Positions 1 to 6,471 of a stretch of 8,159 bases of DNA are shown here, in pieces (within the stretch, counting starts at the first letter, position 1; each line of letters opens with the position of its first letter). The notes below the pieces were generated by a model, which saw only the letters and a program-made list of their open reading frames with translations, was not told the DNA's origin and searched no databases. The DNA comes from Clostridia bacterium (GTDB lineage Bacteria; Bacillota; Clostridia; UBA1381): contig RQCD01000137.1 of the NCBI GenBank assembly GCA_008668455.1, forward strand, positions 1 to 8,159, given 5' to 3'. Made by a program: the position numbers and the translations under genes.

Positions 1-2958
1 AGCCAAAGGTTGCATCATTGCCGAACCGCCCTTTCCGAAAAGCGCCGTCGGCAGAAAGCCTAAAACAGAGGTTAGAGAGGTCATAAGGATCGGACGCATT
101 CTGGTAAGACCTGCATAAACCATGATATTTTCGCGTGATTCGTCCGGCTTTTCGCGCCGTGCGGAATTGATGAAATCAATCAGCACAATTGCGTTGTTTA
201 CAATAATACCGCCGAGCATCAGAATACCGACCATACTAACAACCGAAAGGGGCATCCGCGCCGCCAAAAGCGACAGCGCCACGCCGATTAAGGAAAGCGG
301 CAGGGTAAACAGAATGATAAACGGATGAATCAGGCTTTCAAACTGCGCCGCCATGACCATATACATCAGCAGGATTCCTAAAAGCACGGCTAAAGCAAGC
401 GACTTCATCGCATCAATCATAATTTCGTATGTGCTGCCGGTTTCCTGTGTGATTCCGTCCGGTGCGGGAAGCTCCTTCAATGCCTGGTTAAATTTTTTGG
501 TGACTGTTCCCATATCAGTATTAAAGAATTTTGCTGTCAGGGTGATAGTTCTTCTCTGTCCCACGCGGTATAGTGTGGAATAGCCTTGCTCTACGATTAC
601 ATCTGCTACATCGGAGAGGGATGCCCACTGCCCGGTCGGCGTTTTGATCTGCAAATTTTCCAAATCACTGATATTTTTCGCGTAATCGTCCGGATAGAGA
701 AGCTTAATGTCATACTCCGAGCCATTTTCATTATAACGGGATGCGGTTACGCCAGAGAGTACCTGTTTCACATAGCTGTTAATATCGCTGGTGGTCATGC
801 CAAAGTGCGACGCGCGATTTTTATCCACATGAATCCGCACCTCCGAAGTGGTATCGGAAAGAGATGTAGAGGTTTCTGTTATACCGTTTATGCCAGAGAG
901 AATTTTCTGTGCTGCGAGTACATAATCCTCAAGCTCCTTGTCATTTGTGCCGGAGAAGTTGAAGGAAACCTCGTCCGAGGACATCGACATAGAGGAATTG
1001 GAGGATTCCAGGGAAAGCTCCGCGCCGCTGATGCCGGATAATTCGCCTCGCAAATCATTTACAATTGTATTGGTATCCTTTTTCCGGTCGTCTTTTAGGG
1101 TAACCGTAATGCTTGCAGTATTGGCGCTGGTCGCGCCGGTGATTGCACTCATCGTGTTTGAGCCGATTTCCGAGAACACCGTTTCCACATTTTCATCCTT
1201 TTGAACCACAGCTTCGATTTTTTTTGTCAGTGCATCAGTTTCCTCAAACCGGCTGCCCTTCGGCAGCTCCACGCTGACTGCGATGATACCCTCATCTGAG
1301 GAGGGAACTAATGTCATGCCAATATGAAAGAGAATGACCATGCAGAGTACAAAGACTCCGAGCACTGCCAGCATAAAACGTTTGCGACGGTGCAGAAGCT
1401 TGCGGAGCGCTTTCTCATAAATCCCATAGAGCGAATTCATTAGCTTTGTAAAGGGCGCAACCAGCTTTGCTGTCTTTTTCTCCTCTGTATTCCTGATTCT
1501 TGCAGAAAGCATTGGAATCAGCAGGAAGGTGGTCAGGAGCGAGGCCGTCTGCGAGAAGATGATTGCGAAGGCAAGCTGCTTGAACATTACCGCCATCATA
1601 TTGTCTATAAAGAGGATCGGCACATAGACGATACAGGTGGTCAGAACGGATGCAACCACTGCTCCGATTACCTCGCCCGTTCCGCGCATTGCTGAGACGC
1701 CTGCGTCCTCATGATATTCCGTTCTTCTCCGAAAGATATTTTCCAGAACCACAACAGAGTTATCCACCAGCATTCCGACTCCTAAAGCAAGACCTCCGAG
1801 TGATACCACGTTTAAGGACATACCGGAAAAATACATTCCGATAAAGGTGGTAACCACCGAAATCGGCATAGAAATTCCGATCACCAGTGAGGTGCGGACG
1901 CTTGCCAAGAACAGAAGCAGAATCAGAATTGCCAATAGTGCGCCGGTGACGGCATTATCGGCAACCGAATGAATTGACTCCTCAATATAGCTTCCCTGCT
2001 CCATTGTCATATTATAGGAAAGCCTTGGATTCGCAGCGACCGCCTGATCCAATGTTTTGATAATACCGTTGACCAGATCCACCGTGTTTGCATCCGATTC
2101 TGCGGAAATGCTGACCGAGATGGAGTTTTCGCCGTTTAAGCGTGCGGCGCTGGTGGTGTCGGAATAACCGTCCTGAACGCTTGCCACATCACGCAGATAG
2201 ATCACCTGTCCGGAGGTGGTTGTGACCGGAATGACCTCAAGATCAGAGATTTTTTCAAGCTTTCCCATCGTCCGGACAGACATTTCCTTGCCCGAGCCCT
2301 CGATCGTACCGGCAGGAAGATTCTGATTCTGTGCAGCCACTGCCATCATCAGATTGGATAAACTCATGTTATAGCCAAACAGCTTTTCCGGATCGACAAT
2401 AACCTCAATTTCACGTTCCGGTGCACCCATAATGGTGACGCTTGCAACACCGTCTACCGATTGCAGCTTGTTTTCTAAGTTATCCTCAATATATTTTCGG
2501 GTCTGCGTCAGATCGTAGCCTTCGTAGCTGATACTCATCATTGCCGCAGCCATGGAGGAGGTATCAAATTTCATCACCATCGGATCCTTGGCATCCTCCG
2601 GGAGCATAGATTTGTAAAGATCTAAACGATCCTCCATGTCATTGACAGCGCTATCCATGTCCGTTCCGTTATTAAACTGTACCATTACCAGGGAAACGCC
2701 TTCGCTGGTCTGTGAGGTAATCGTGTCTACACCGCTGACAGACGAGACGGCATTCTCAATATTCTTGGTGACGAGGTTTTCAACCTCCTCCGAGCCAACA
2801 TTCGGATACTGTGTTACCACCAGCGCCATAGTCAGATCCATGTCCGGCATAAGCGCCATGGGGAGCATAGTCAGGGAGTATAAGCCGATGACCACAAACA
2901 CCAGCACTGCCATAGTAACCGCAATCGGACGTTTGACGGATATTTCGTGTAATTTCAT
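1..2958 (-). CDS. RND-family efflux pump inner-membrane permease (HAE1/AcrB-like), 3' end cut by window
   Basis: The protein is a proton-driven transporter that should form a trimer in the cytoplasmic membrane and pass substrates to the adaptor and TolC-like protein encoded upstream. The window shows 986 codons open to the left edge, against 1020-1050 for the family, so only about the last TM helix is missing. Seen in order: TM1 near residues 10-30 (starting MKLHEISVKRPIAV), a first periplasmic porter/docking half to about 335, a TM2-6 block, TM7 near 528-548, a second periplasmic half to about 850, then TM8 onward. The TM4 motif GMLVDNSVVVLEN carries D399, matching the proton-relay Asp407 of AcrB; the second Asp is N400. 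TM10 has VNNAIVLIDF (N921-N922) where AcrB has Lys940. Both periplasmic halves are full length. The ATG at 2958 follows GGAGGG (2967-2972) by 8 nt and lies 17 nt after the adaptor stop. The family call is firm; the substrate is unknown. Confidence 0.95.
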   Translation of the reverse strand, partial: MKLHEISVKRPIAVTMAVLVFVVIGLYSLTMLPMALMPDMDLTMALVVTQYPNVGSEEVENLVTKNIENAVSSVSGVDTITSQTSEGVSLVMVQFNNGTDMDSAVNDMEDRLDLYKSMLPEDAKDPMVMKFDTSSMAAAMMSISYEGYDLTQTRKYIEDNLENKLQSVDGVASVTIMGAPEREIEVIVDPEKLFGYNMSLSNLMMAVAAQNQNLPAGTIEGSGKEMSVRTMGKLEKISDLEVIPVTTTSGQVIYLRDVASVQDGYSDTTSAARLNGENSISVSISAESDANTVDLVNGIIKTLDQAVAANPRLSYNMTMEQGSYIEESIHSVADNAVTGALLAILILLLFLASVRTSLVIGISMPISVVTTFIGMYFSGMSLNVVSLGGLALGVGMLVDNSVVVLENIFRRRTEYHEDAGVSAMRGTGEVIGAVVASVLTTCIVYVPILFIDNMMAVMFKQLAFAIIFSQTASLLTTFLLIPMLSARIRNTEEKKTAKLVAPFTKLMNSLYGIYEKALRKLLHRRKRFMLAVLGVFVLCMVILFHIGMTLVPSSDEGIIAVSVELPKGSRFEETDALTKKIEAVVQKDENVETVFSEIGSNTMSAITGATSANTASITVTLKDDRKKDTNTIVNDLRGELSGISGAELSLESSNSSMSMSSDEVSFNFSGTNDKELEDYVLAAQKILSGINGITETSTSLSDTTSEVRIHVDKNRASHFGMTTSDINSYVKQVLSGVTASRYNENGSEYDIKLLYPDDYAKNISDLENLQIKTPTGQWASLSDVADVIVEQGYSTLYRVGQRRTITLTAKFFNTDMGTVTKKFNQALKELPAPDGITQETGSTYEIMIDAMKSLALAVLLGILLMYMVMAAQFESLIHPFIILFTLPLSLIGVALSLLAARMPLSVVSMVGILMLGGIIVNNAIVLIDFINSARREKPDESRENIMVYAGLTRMRPILMTSLTSVLGFLPTALFGKGGSAMMQPLA

Positions 2959-2966
2959 GCTCTGAT

Positions 2967-2972
2967 CCCTCC
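2967..2972 (-). promoter_or_regulatory. Ribosome binding site of the RND pump gene
   Basis: The minus strand reads GGAGGG, 8 nt before the ATG at 2958. It sits inside the 17-nt gap after the adaptor stop codon and fixes the pump start. Confidence 0.8.
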
Positions 2973-2975
2973 GTC

Positions 2976-4523
2976 TTATTCGTCTGCAATTTTAATCTTG
3001 TTATTTTTCTCGGACAGATACTCCTTGCCGGAGAGGATTATCTGATCTCCTGCCAAGAGCCCGGAGAGAACCTCCGTCTTATCGTCTGTTTCGATACCGG
3101 TGATGATTTCGCATTTTTCCGCAGTGTCGCCATGCGCTTTATAAACGTAGAGAGTACTTCCGTCCTGCATGATTGCTTCGGAGGGAATCGTGAGCGAATC
3201 GGATGCCTGCTGTGTTACTAAGGTGACATCTACAAACATGCCAACCTTTAGTGTGTTGTCCGGATTCGGAATGCTGACCTGTACCTTATACATACCGGTT
3301 GCGTCATTTTTGACGGTGTTTACTAAGGTTACCGTTCCGGAAACGTTTTCAACCCCGGCAGATTTTACAGAGATCCTTGCCGGTGTGCCTTGTGTGATAT
3401 AGGGGATAACCGATTCCGTCACATTGATTTCACAATTGATATTTCCGGAGTTTTTGATGTTGAAAAGCTCAATTCCCGGGGATGCCATCTGCCCCGCGTT
3501 CAGATTCTTTCCGGCAATATAGCCGTCAATCGGTGCAGTGATACGCGTGTTGTTCAGGTTGTTTTCTGCGGAGGCGAGGTTTGCTTTTGCAGATGCCACG
3601 CCAGCTTTTGCGGTTTTAATGCTTTCCTCGTTTGCAGTTTCGGTTAAGGAAATGTTTTCACGCGCGGTGTTTCGGGCAAATTCCGCCTGATCCAGCGCAT
3701 TTTTCGCGGCATCTACTGCTGCAGAGGCTGTCACGCGGACAGTTTTTAAGTTTTCCTCTGCCTGGAGCATAGCAGAATATGCTGCGTCAATGGAGCTTTG
3801 CTTGGAGGCTTCCTGCGCATCCACATTTGCCTGCGCATTCTGCACACTCTGTGTTGCAGCGTCTAATTCTACCTTGGTTGCCGCACCCATTTCAAAAAGC
3901 TTTTTTGTTCGCATGAGATTGTCCTGAGCAGAGGTTAGCGCATTTTTTGCGGCGATCAGGGCAGTATCCTGATCGTACAGCTCCTTTGCACGCTGATAAC
4001 CGGATTGTGCATCCTGATAGCTCTGTTCTGCTAATTTAACATTGGAATTCTGCGCATATAACTGCGATTCACGGTCGTAGTTGGTCTTTGCAGTGTTGTA
4101 TGCAATTTCAGCCGATTCCAAATTCTGCTTTGCTCCTGCGGCAGACTGCTTCGTGGAGGAATTGACAATCATGTTGTAGTTTGCAGTTGCGCTGTTAAAG
4201 GCAGCTAATACCTGGTCATAGGCAAGCTGGAGATCCTTGGAATCGAGCGTTGCAAGTACCTGACCGGCAGTTACGCGGTCACCTTCGTTTACATAAACTG
4301 AGGTTACCTTTGCGCCGATCTTTGCAGAAACACCGACTGTCTCGGACGCTTTTAGCTCGCCGGTATAGGTCACGGTTGCTTCAATCTCATCCGAACCGAC
4401 CTGATAAACGGTAACATTGGTTGCGGTTTCCTCTGCTGTGGTTTCTTTGTCTCTTTTGCCGCATGCGGAAAGGCTCAGAACCATGGTGCAAGCTAAGCAC
4501 ATACTGTAAAATCTTTTTTTCAT
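2976..4523 (-). CDS. Efflux RND adaptor (membrane fusion protein), lipoprotein with very long helical hairpin
   Basis: This is the adaptor linking the RND pump to the TolC-like protein. The N-terminus is a lipoprotein signal: a basic start, a hydrophobic core and lipobox LSAC with C21 as the lipidated residue, so it should be anchored on the outer face of the cytoplasmic membrane. Residues 57-97 form the first half of the lipoyl domain (VYVNEGDRVTAGQVLATLD) and about 326-355 the second half (TRITAPIDGYIAGKNLNAGQ). Beta-barrel and membrane-proximal domains follow to residue 515. Between the lipoyl halves lie about 225 Ala/Lys/Glu/Gln-rich helical residues, far longer than the AcrA hairpin, which makes the protein 515 aa against 397 for AcrA. 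Near the hairpin midpoint, R205, L209 and T216 have the spacing of the R-L-S TolC-docking motif (AcrA R128, L132, S139). The start ATG shares one base with the TolC-like stop (TAATG). The SD GGAGG (4534-4538) is 10 nt upstream, so translation is probably coupled. Confidence 0.94.
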   Translation of the reverse strand: MKKRFYSMCLACTMVLSLSACGKRDKETTAEETATNVTVYQVGSDEIEATVTYTGELKASETVGVSAKIGAKVTSVYVNEGDRVTAGQVLATLDSKDLQLAYDQVLAAFNSATANYNMIVNSSTKQSAAGAKQNLESAEIAYNTAKTNYDRESQLYAQNSNVKLAEQSYQDAQSGYQRAKELYDQDTALIAAKNALTSAQDNLMRTKKLFEMGAATKVELDAATQSVQNAQANVDAQEASKQSSIDAAYSAMLQAEENLKTVRVTASAAVDAAKNALDQAEFARNTARENISLTETANEESIKTAKAGVASAKANLASAENNLNNTRITAPIDGYIAGKNLNAGQMASPGIELFNIKNSGNINCEINVTESVIPYITQGTPARISVKSAGVENVSGTVTLVNTVKNDATGMYKVQVSIPNPDNTLKVGMFVDVTLVTQQASDSLTIPSEAIMQDGSTLYVYKAHGDTAEKCEIITGIETDDKTEVLSGLLAGDQIILSGKEYLSEKNNKIKIADE

Positions 4524-5641
4524 TATCTGACAACCTCCGAATCCTGATAAAGTGCGTTATATTTTTGAATGCTTGTATAATAGGTAAGCTTTAAATCCAG
4601 CAGGGAATTTTTTGTTTCAAATAGCTTTTGCTCTGCATCTAAATAATCGTTAGCCGTCACCATACCCATTTCATAGCGCAGATACATTGCCTGCGTGTTA
4701 GTAGAGAGCAGCTCCGCAGACCTTTCCAAATATTCAATGTTTTCCTTAAGGGTTAAAAGGCCGTTGTAGGCAGAATGAATCCCTGTGACAAGACTGCGGA
4801 CATTGCTTTGAAATTCTGCATCGGATTGTTCAAAATTTGCTTTTTCTACTGAATATTCCGACTGGTTTGGGAAATAGTAGCCTTGTGCACGATCCCAGCG
4901 GTTCTTTGCAAGCGTCTGTGCATCGGACAGATTTTTATATGTATTTTGCGTTCTGGAAAGGGGAACAGCCTCCTCCGGGGCAAGATAGGCGGGCGCTTCT
5001 GCTGTAAAGCTGCCGCTTGCAGAAAGAGTCTGATCCTCCGGGAAATTTAAAAGATCCTTTAAGGAACGGAGGGAATCCTCCTCATTTCGGATTGCCTGAT
5101 TCAAAGCATTCTGGCTGTTTAACACAGAAAGCTGAAAGCTCTGATAATCAAGCTCCGAAATCACACCGCTTTCCTGCCTTGCTTTTGCAAAGTTTTCCTT
5201 TTCCTGTGCACTTTCTAACGCTGTTTTTGCCAGCTCAGTTTTGTTTTTTGTGTTTAAATAGGAATAAAATGCATTTCGGACATCCGTTTTTAAGCTGTTT
5301 TCCTGGATTTTTAGATTCCGTTCTGCAATTGCCAGCTGCGTATCTGCCGCGTCAACATAGTAACCGGTATAGGATAATCCTGCCTCAAAGGTGCTGGCGT
5401 CCAGCTCATATTTAGATTTTGTGAAATTCCGGTAGGTTTTGTATGCAGTATTTCTGGAATACTGCGCAGAGGATACACCTGCTTTTGCGGCGGCAAGGGA
5501 AAGTGAATGAGAGAGCGCATAGTCCACAGCCTCATCTGCCGTCATAACGGTGTTCTGTGGTACAGGGATTTCCTCGGCCCAAGCCGGAACACTGCCAAAT
5601 ATCAACGCTGCTGTTAAAAAAGAGATTATTCTTTGTTTCAT
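4523..5641 (-). CDS. TolC-family outer channel-like protein, short, with reduced beta-barrel segments
   Basis: This is the third component of the exporter, predicted to dock on the adaptor. A Sec signal peptide (MKQRIISFLTAALIF... with cleavage likely after AWA, residue 22) sends it out of the cytoplasm; no lipobox is present. The mature protein shows the TolC internal duplication. Repeat 1 has a helix at about 34-72 and long helices at 99-198, including RQESGVISELDYQSFQLS. Repeat 2 has a helix at about 225-253 and helices at 267-365, including RYEMGMVTANDYLDAEQKLF. These match the TolC G-(L/V)-(A/I)-x-x-D-(V/Y) signature regions. The linkers where TolC has its paired membrane strands are only about 25 residues (72-98) and 13 residues (254-266), against about 45-57 in E. 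coli TolC, and total length is 372 aa against 471 for mature TolC. It overlaps the regulator stop by 4 nt (ATGA), with AAGGAA 8 nt before the ATG. The family call is good; whether it forms a membrane pore is doubtful. Confidence 0.88.
   Translation of the reverse strand: MKQRIISFLTAALIFGSVPAWAEEIPVPQNTVMTADEAVDYALSHSLSLAAAKAGVSSAQYSRNTAYKTYRNFTKSKYELDASTFEAGLSYTGYYVDAADTQLAIAERNLKIQENSLKTDVRNAFYSYLNTKNKTELAKTALESAQEKENFAKARQESGVISELDYQSFQLSVLNSQNALNQAIRNEEDSLRSLKDLLNFPEDQTLSASGSFTAEAPAYLAPEEAVPLSRTQNTYKNLSDAQTLAKNRWDRAQGYYFPNQSEYSVEKANFEQSDAEFQSNVRSLVTGIHSAYNGLLTLKENIEYLERSAELLSTNTQAMYLRYEMGMVTANDYLDAEQKLFETKNSLLDLKLTYYTSIQKYNALYQDSEVVR
4534..4538 (-). promoter_or_regulatory. Ribosome binding site of the adaptor gene, inside the upstream coding region
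   Basis: The minus strand reads GGAGG, 10 nt before the ATG at 4523. It lies within the last codons of the TolC-like gene, as expected for stop/start coupling at TAATG. Confidence 0.75.
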
Positions 5642-6096
5642 GTTCTGCTTCCTTTCTGCTTTTTGTTTTGTGATATAAGATTATGATAAACAATATCCAG
5701 ATATTTCTGCATACTCTGAATTTCATTTTCAGAGAGTGTATCTGTCAGCATTTGTTCAAATTCGGTGATCTGACGTTCAATATCCGCGGCTATACTATAT
5801 GCCCTTTCGGTTAAAAACACCTTTCTTTGCCGCCGGTCGGTTTCCGAAATTTCAATTCTTACATAATTATTTTCGGAAAGCCACTTTAAAAGACCGATTA
5901 CGGTGACATGGCTCAAATCAAAATAGTGCTCTAATTCGCGCTGATAGACAAATTCGTCTCCAAAATTCAGGCAATAGCAGAGCAAGAGCATCTGAGAAAC
6001 TGTCAGATCGTAGCTTTTTAAATTCACGTTGGCTCTCTGAACTACCAGATCGTGTATTTTGCGCACGGATAGGAATAGTGCGTGTTCCTGCGTCAT
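5638..6096 (-). CDS. MarR-family transcriptional regulator
   Basis: A 152-aa winged-helix regulator, normal length for MarR. Helix-turn-helix region: LTVSQMLLL (31-39), then YQRELEHYFDLSHVTVIGLL (51-70) as the recognition unit. The wing is RIEISETDRRQRKVFLTERA (80-99), with the family's conserved D-R-R/LTE signature. Outer helices (1-28 and 103-145) should form the dimer interface. A CxC pair (C40, C42) sits in the second helix. The gene is first in the efflux operon and overlaps the TolC-like start by 4 nt (ATGA), so it very likely represses its own operon and is released by a ligand. Start choice: a GTG at 6105 is in frame, but the near-complete SD AGAAAGGGGTGAT overlaps it and places its G-run 8 nt before the ATG at 6096, so I prefer ATG. 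The ligand is unknown; multidrug or phenolic compounds are typical for the family. Confidence 0.93.
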   Translation of the reverse strand: MTQEHALFLSVRKIHDLVVQRANVNLKSYDLTVSQMLLLCYCLNFGDEFVYQRELEHYFDLSHVTVIGLLKWLSENNYVRIEISETDRRQRKVFLTERAYSIAADIERQITEFEQMLTDTLSENEIQSMQKYLDIVYHNLISQNKKQKGSRT

Positions 6097-6104
6097 TTGA
6101 ATCA

Positions 6105-6111
6105 CCCCTTT
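6105..6111 (-). promoter_or_regulatory. Ribosome binding site that decides the MarR start
   Basis: The minus strand reads AAAGGGG within AGAAAGGGGTGAT. This equals the full anti-16S complement AGAAAGGAGGTGAT with one base missing. It lies 8 nt before the ATG at 6096 and overlaps the competing GTG at 6105, which argues against the GTG. Confidence 0.75.
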
Positions 6112-6112
6112 C

Positions 6113-6140
6113 TAAAATATGTAGCATACTACAGATTTTA
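6113..6140. promoter_or_regulatory. 28-bp palindrome over the -10 box, probable MarR-family operator
   Basis: Symmetric arms are TAAAAT (6113-6118) with ATTTTA (6135-6140), and TGTAG (6120-6124) with CTACA (6129-6133), around a CATA centre. Twelve of 14 base pairs are symmetric. The right outer arm is exactly the -10 hexamer of promoter P1, and the centre falls on the predicted start site near 6128. A dimer bound here would block RNA polymerase. The size and AT-rich dyad suit a MarR dimer, and the gene immediately downstream encodes one. The binding assignment is inference from position. Confidence 0.72.
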
Positions 6141-6163
6141 CTCTCCTTTTTTAAACAAGTCAA
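6135..6163 (-). promoter_or_regulatory. Promoter P1 of the marR-tolC-adaptor-RND operon
   Basis: The minus strand carries TTGACT (6163-6158), a 17-bp spacer and TAAAAT (6140-6135), each one base from sigma-A consensus. The predicted start near 6128 gives a leader of about 32 nt before the MarR ATG. This is the strongest promoter in the window by sequence. Confidence 0.8.
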
Positions 6164-6237
6164 TCGTTAATTTCCCTAAAATTTTATTATATTTCACGAC
6201 AGCTTTGTAAAATTCCACAAAAATATTCTGCAAAAGC

Positions 6238-6257
6238 TACCTAATGTTCGTTAGGTA
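6238..6257. promoter_or_regulatory. Inverted repeat TACCTAA-N6-TTAGGTA, candidate second operator
   Basis: Perfect 7-bp arms (6238-6244 and 6251-6257) flank a 6-bp spacer, immediately downstream of the P2 -10 box and over its predicted start near 6252. The sequence differs from the P1 palindrome, so a second regulator, or a second mode of binding, may be involved. As RNA it would form only a weak 7-bp hairpin, so a DNA-binding role is more likely. Confidence 0.5.
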
Positions 6258-6258
6258 T

Positions 6259-6287
6259 ATTATATACTAACCGAAAGCAAAAGTCAC
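6259..6287 (-). promoter_or_regulatory. Promoter P2, upstream tandem promoter of the efflux operon
   Basis: The minus strand reads GTGACT (6287-6282), a 17-bp spacer and a perfect TATAAT (6264-6259). The -35 matches 4 of 6 consensus bases. A transcript from here would carry a leader of about 155 nt, running through P1 and its palindrome before the MarR ATG. The -10 lies in a 13-bp palindrome, GTATAT-T-ATATAC (6255-6267). Confidence 0.55.
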
Positions 6288-6311
6288 TCCATATTTAAAA
6301 AATTTTGATCG

Positions 6312-6339
6312 TTTGTATTGCAGCTCTATAAAATACAAA
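6312..6339. repeat. Inverted repeat TTTGTATT / AATACAAA with 12-nt spacer
   Basis: Perfect 8-bp arms at 6312-6319 and 6332-6339. On the plus strand the dyad overlaps a possible promoter, TTGATC (6305-6310), 16 bp, TATAAA (6327-6332). It may be a protein site or a weak AT-rich hairpin; its function is unknown. Confidence 0.45.
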
Positions 6340-6392
6340 ATTTCATTAGTGGCATAAAAATCCCGCCTGTGTGCAGAAGTAGGTTGCAAACA

Positions 6393-6425
6393 TCTTTTCG
6401 GTTCTTCGGAACTTATCCGAAAGAA
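6393..6425. other. Strong hairpin with inner UUCG-type loop upstream of the terminator
   Basis: Perfect 9-bp arms TCTTTTCGG (6393-6401) and CCGAAAAGA (6417-6425) enclose 15 nt. On the plus strand this interior reads TTC-TTCG-GAA, which can fold as a C(UUCG)G tetraloop, one of the most stable RNA loops. No T-run follows it directly in either direction, so it is not an intrinsic terminator by itself. It lies just beyond the rhaA terminator in the minus direction and just before it in the plus direction. Confidence 0.5.
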
Positions 6426-6430
6426 CTCTA

Positions 6431-6467
6431 AAAAACACCGTTTCCGACGATGGAAACGGTGTTTTTC
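6431..6467. terminator. Intrinsic terminator after rhaA, sequence-symmetric
   Basis: An 11-bp perfect GC-containing stem, ACACCGTTTCC (6436-6446) with GGAAACGGTGT (6453-6463), has a 6-nt loop and is extended by A/T pairs. On the minus strand it begins about 9 nt after the rhaA stop and ends in a run of six T. On the plus strand it also ends in TTTTT, so it could stop transcription from both sides. It separates the rhamnose operon from the efflux operon. Confidence 0.88.
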
Positions 6468-6471
6468 TCTG

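Larger units (their letters stand above)
6097..6471. other. Intergenic region between rhaA and the efflux operon
   Basis: About 375 bp of AT-rich sequence without a convincing protein gene. From right to left it contains the rhaA terminator (6431-6467), a 9-bp-stem hairpin (6393-6425), an 8-bp inverted repeat TTTGTATT/AATACAAA (6312-6319 and 6332-6339), promoter P2 with its inverted repeat, and promoter P1 with its palindrome. The stretch 6164-6237 is plain AT-rich sequence with nothing I can name. A 75-codon minus-strand frame crosses 6267-6494 but runs through the terminator and has no SD, so I do not call it. Confidence 0.8.

Noticed and set aside
586..1204. Plus-strand open frames opposite the RND gene
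   Set aside because: They are antisense shadows of a clearly coding minus-strand frame, with no SD or recognisable protein features.
2780..2989. 69-codon minus-strand frame at the start of the pump gene
   Set aside because: It is an out-of-frame shadow of the adaptor end and the RND start; the RND frame has the family motifs and the SD.
6097..6105. GTG at 6105 as the MarR start (155 aa)
   Set aside because: The SD overlaps this codon, leaving no spacer; the ATG at 6096 has proper 8-nt spacing.
6164..6237. Riboswitch or CRISPR-like structure in the leader
   Set aside because: No repeat array, no aptamer-like conserved core and no terminator/antiterminator pair; only AT-rich sequence.
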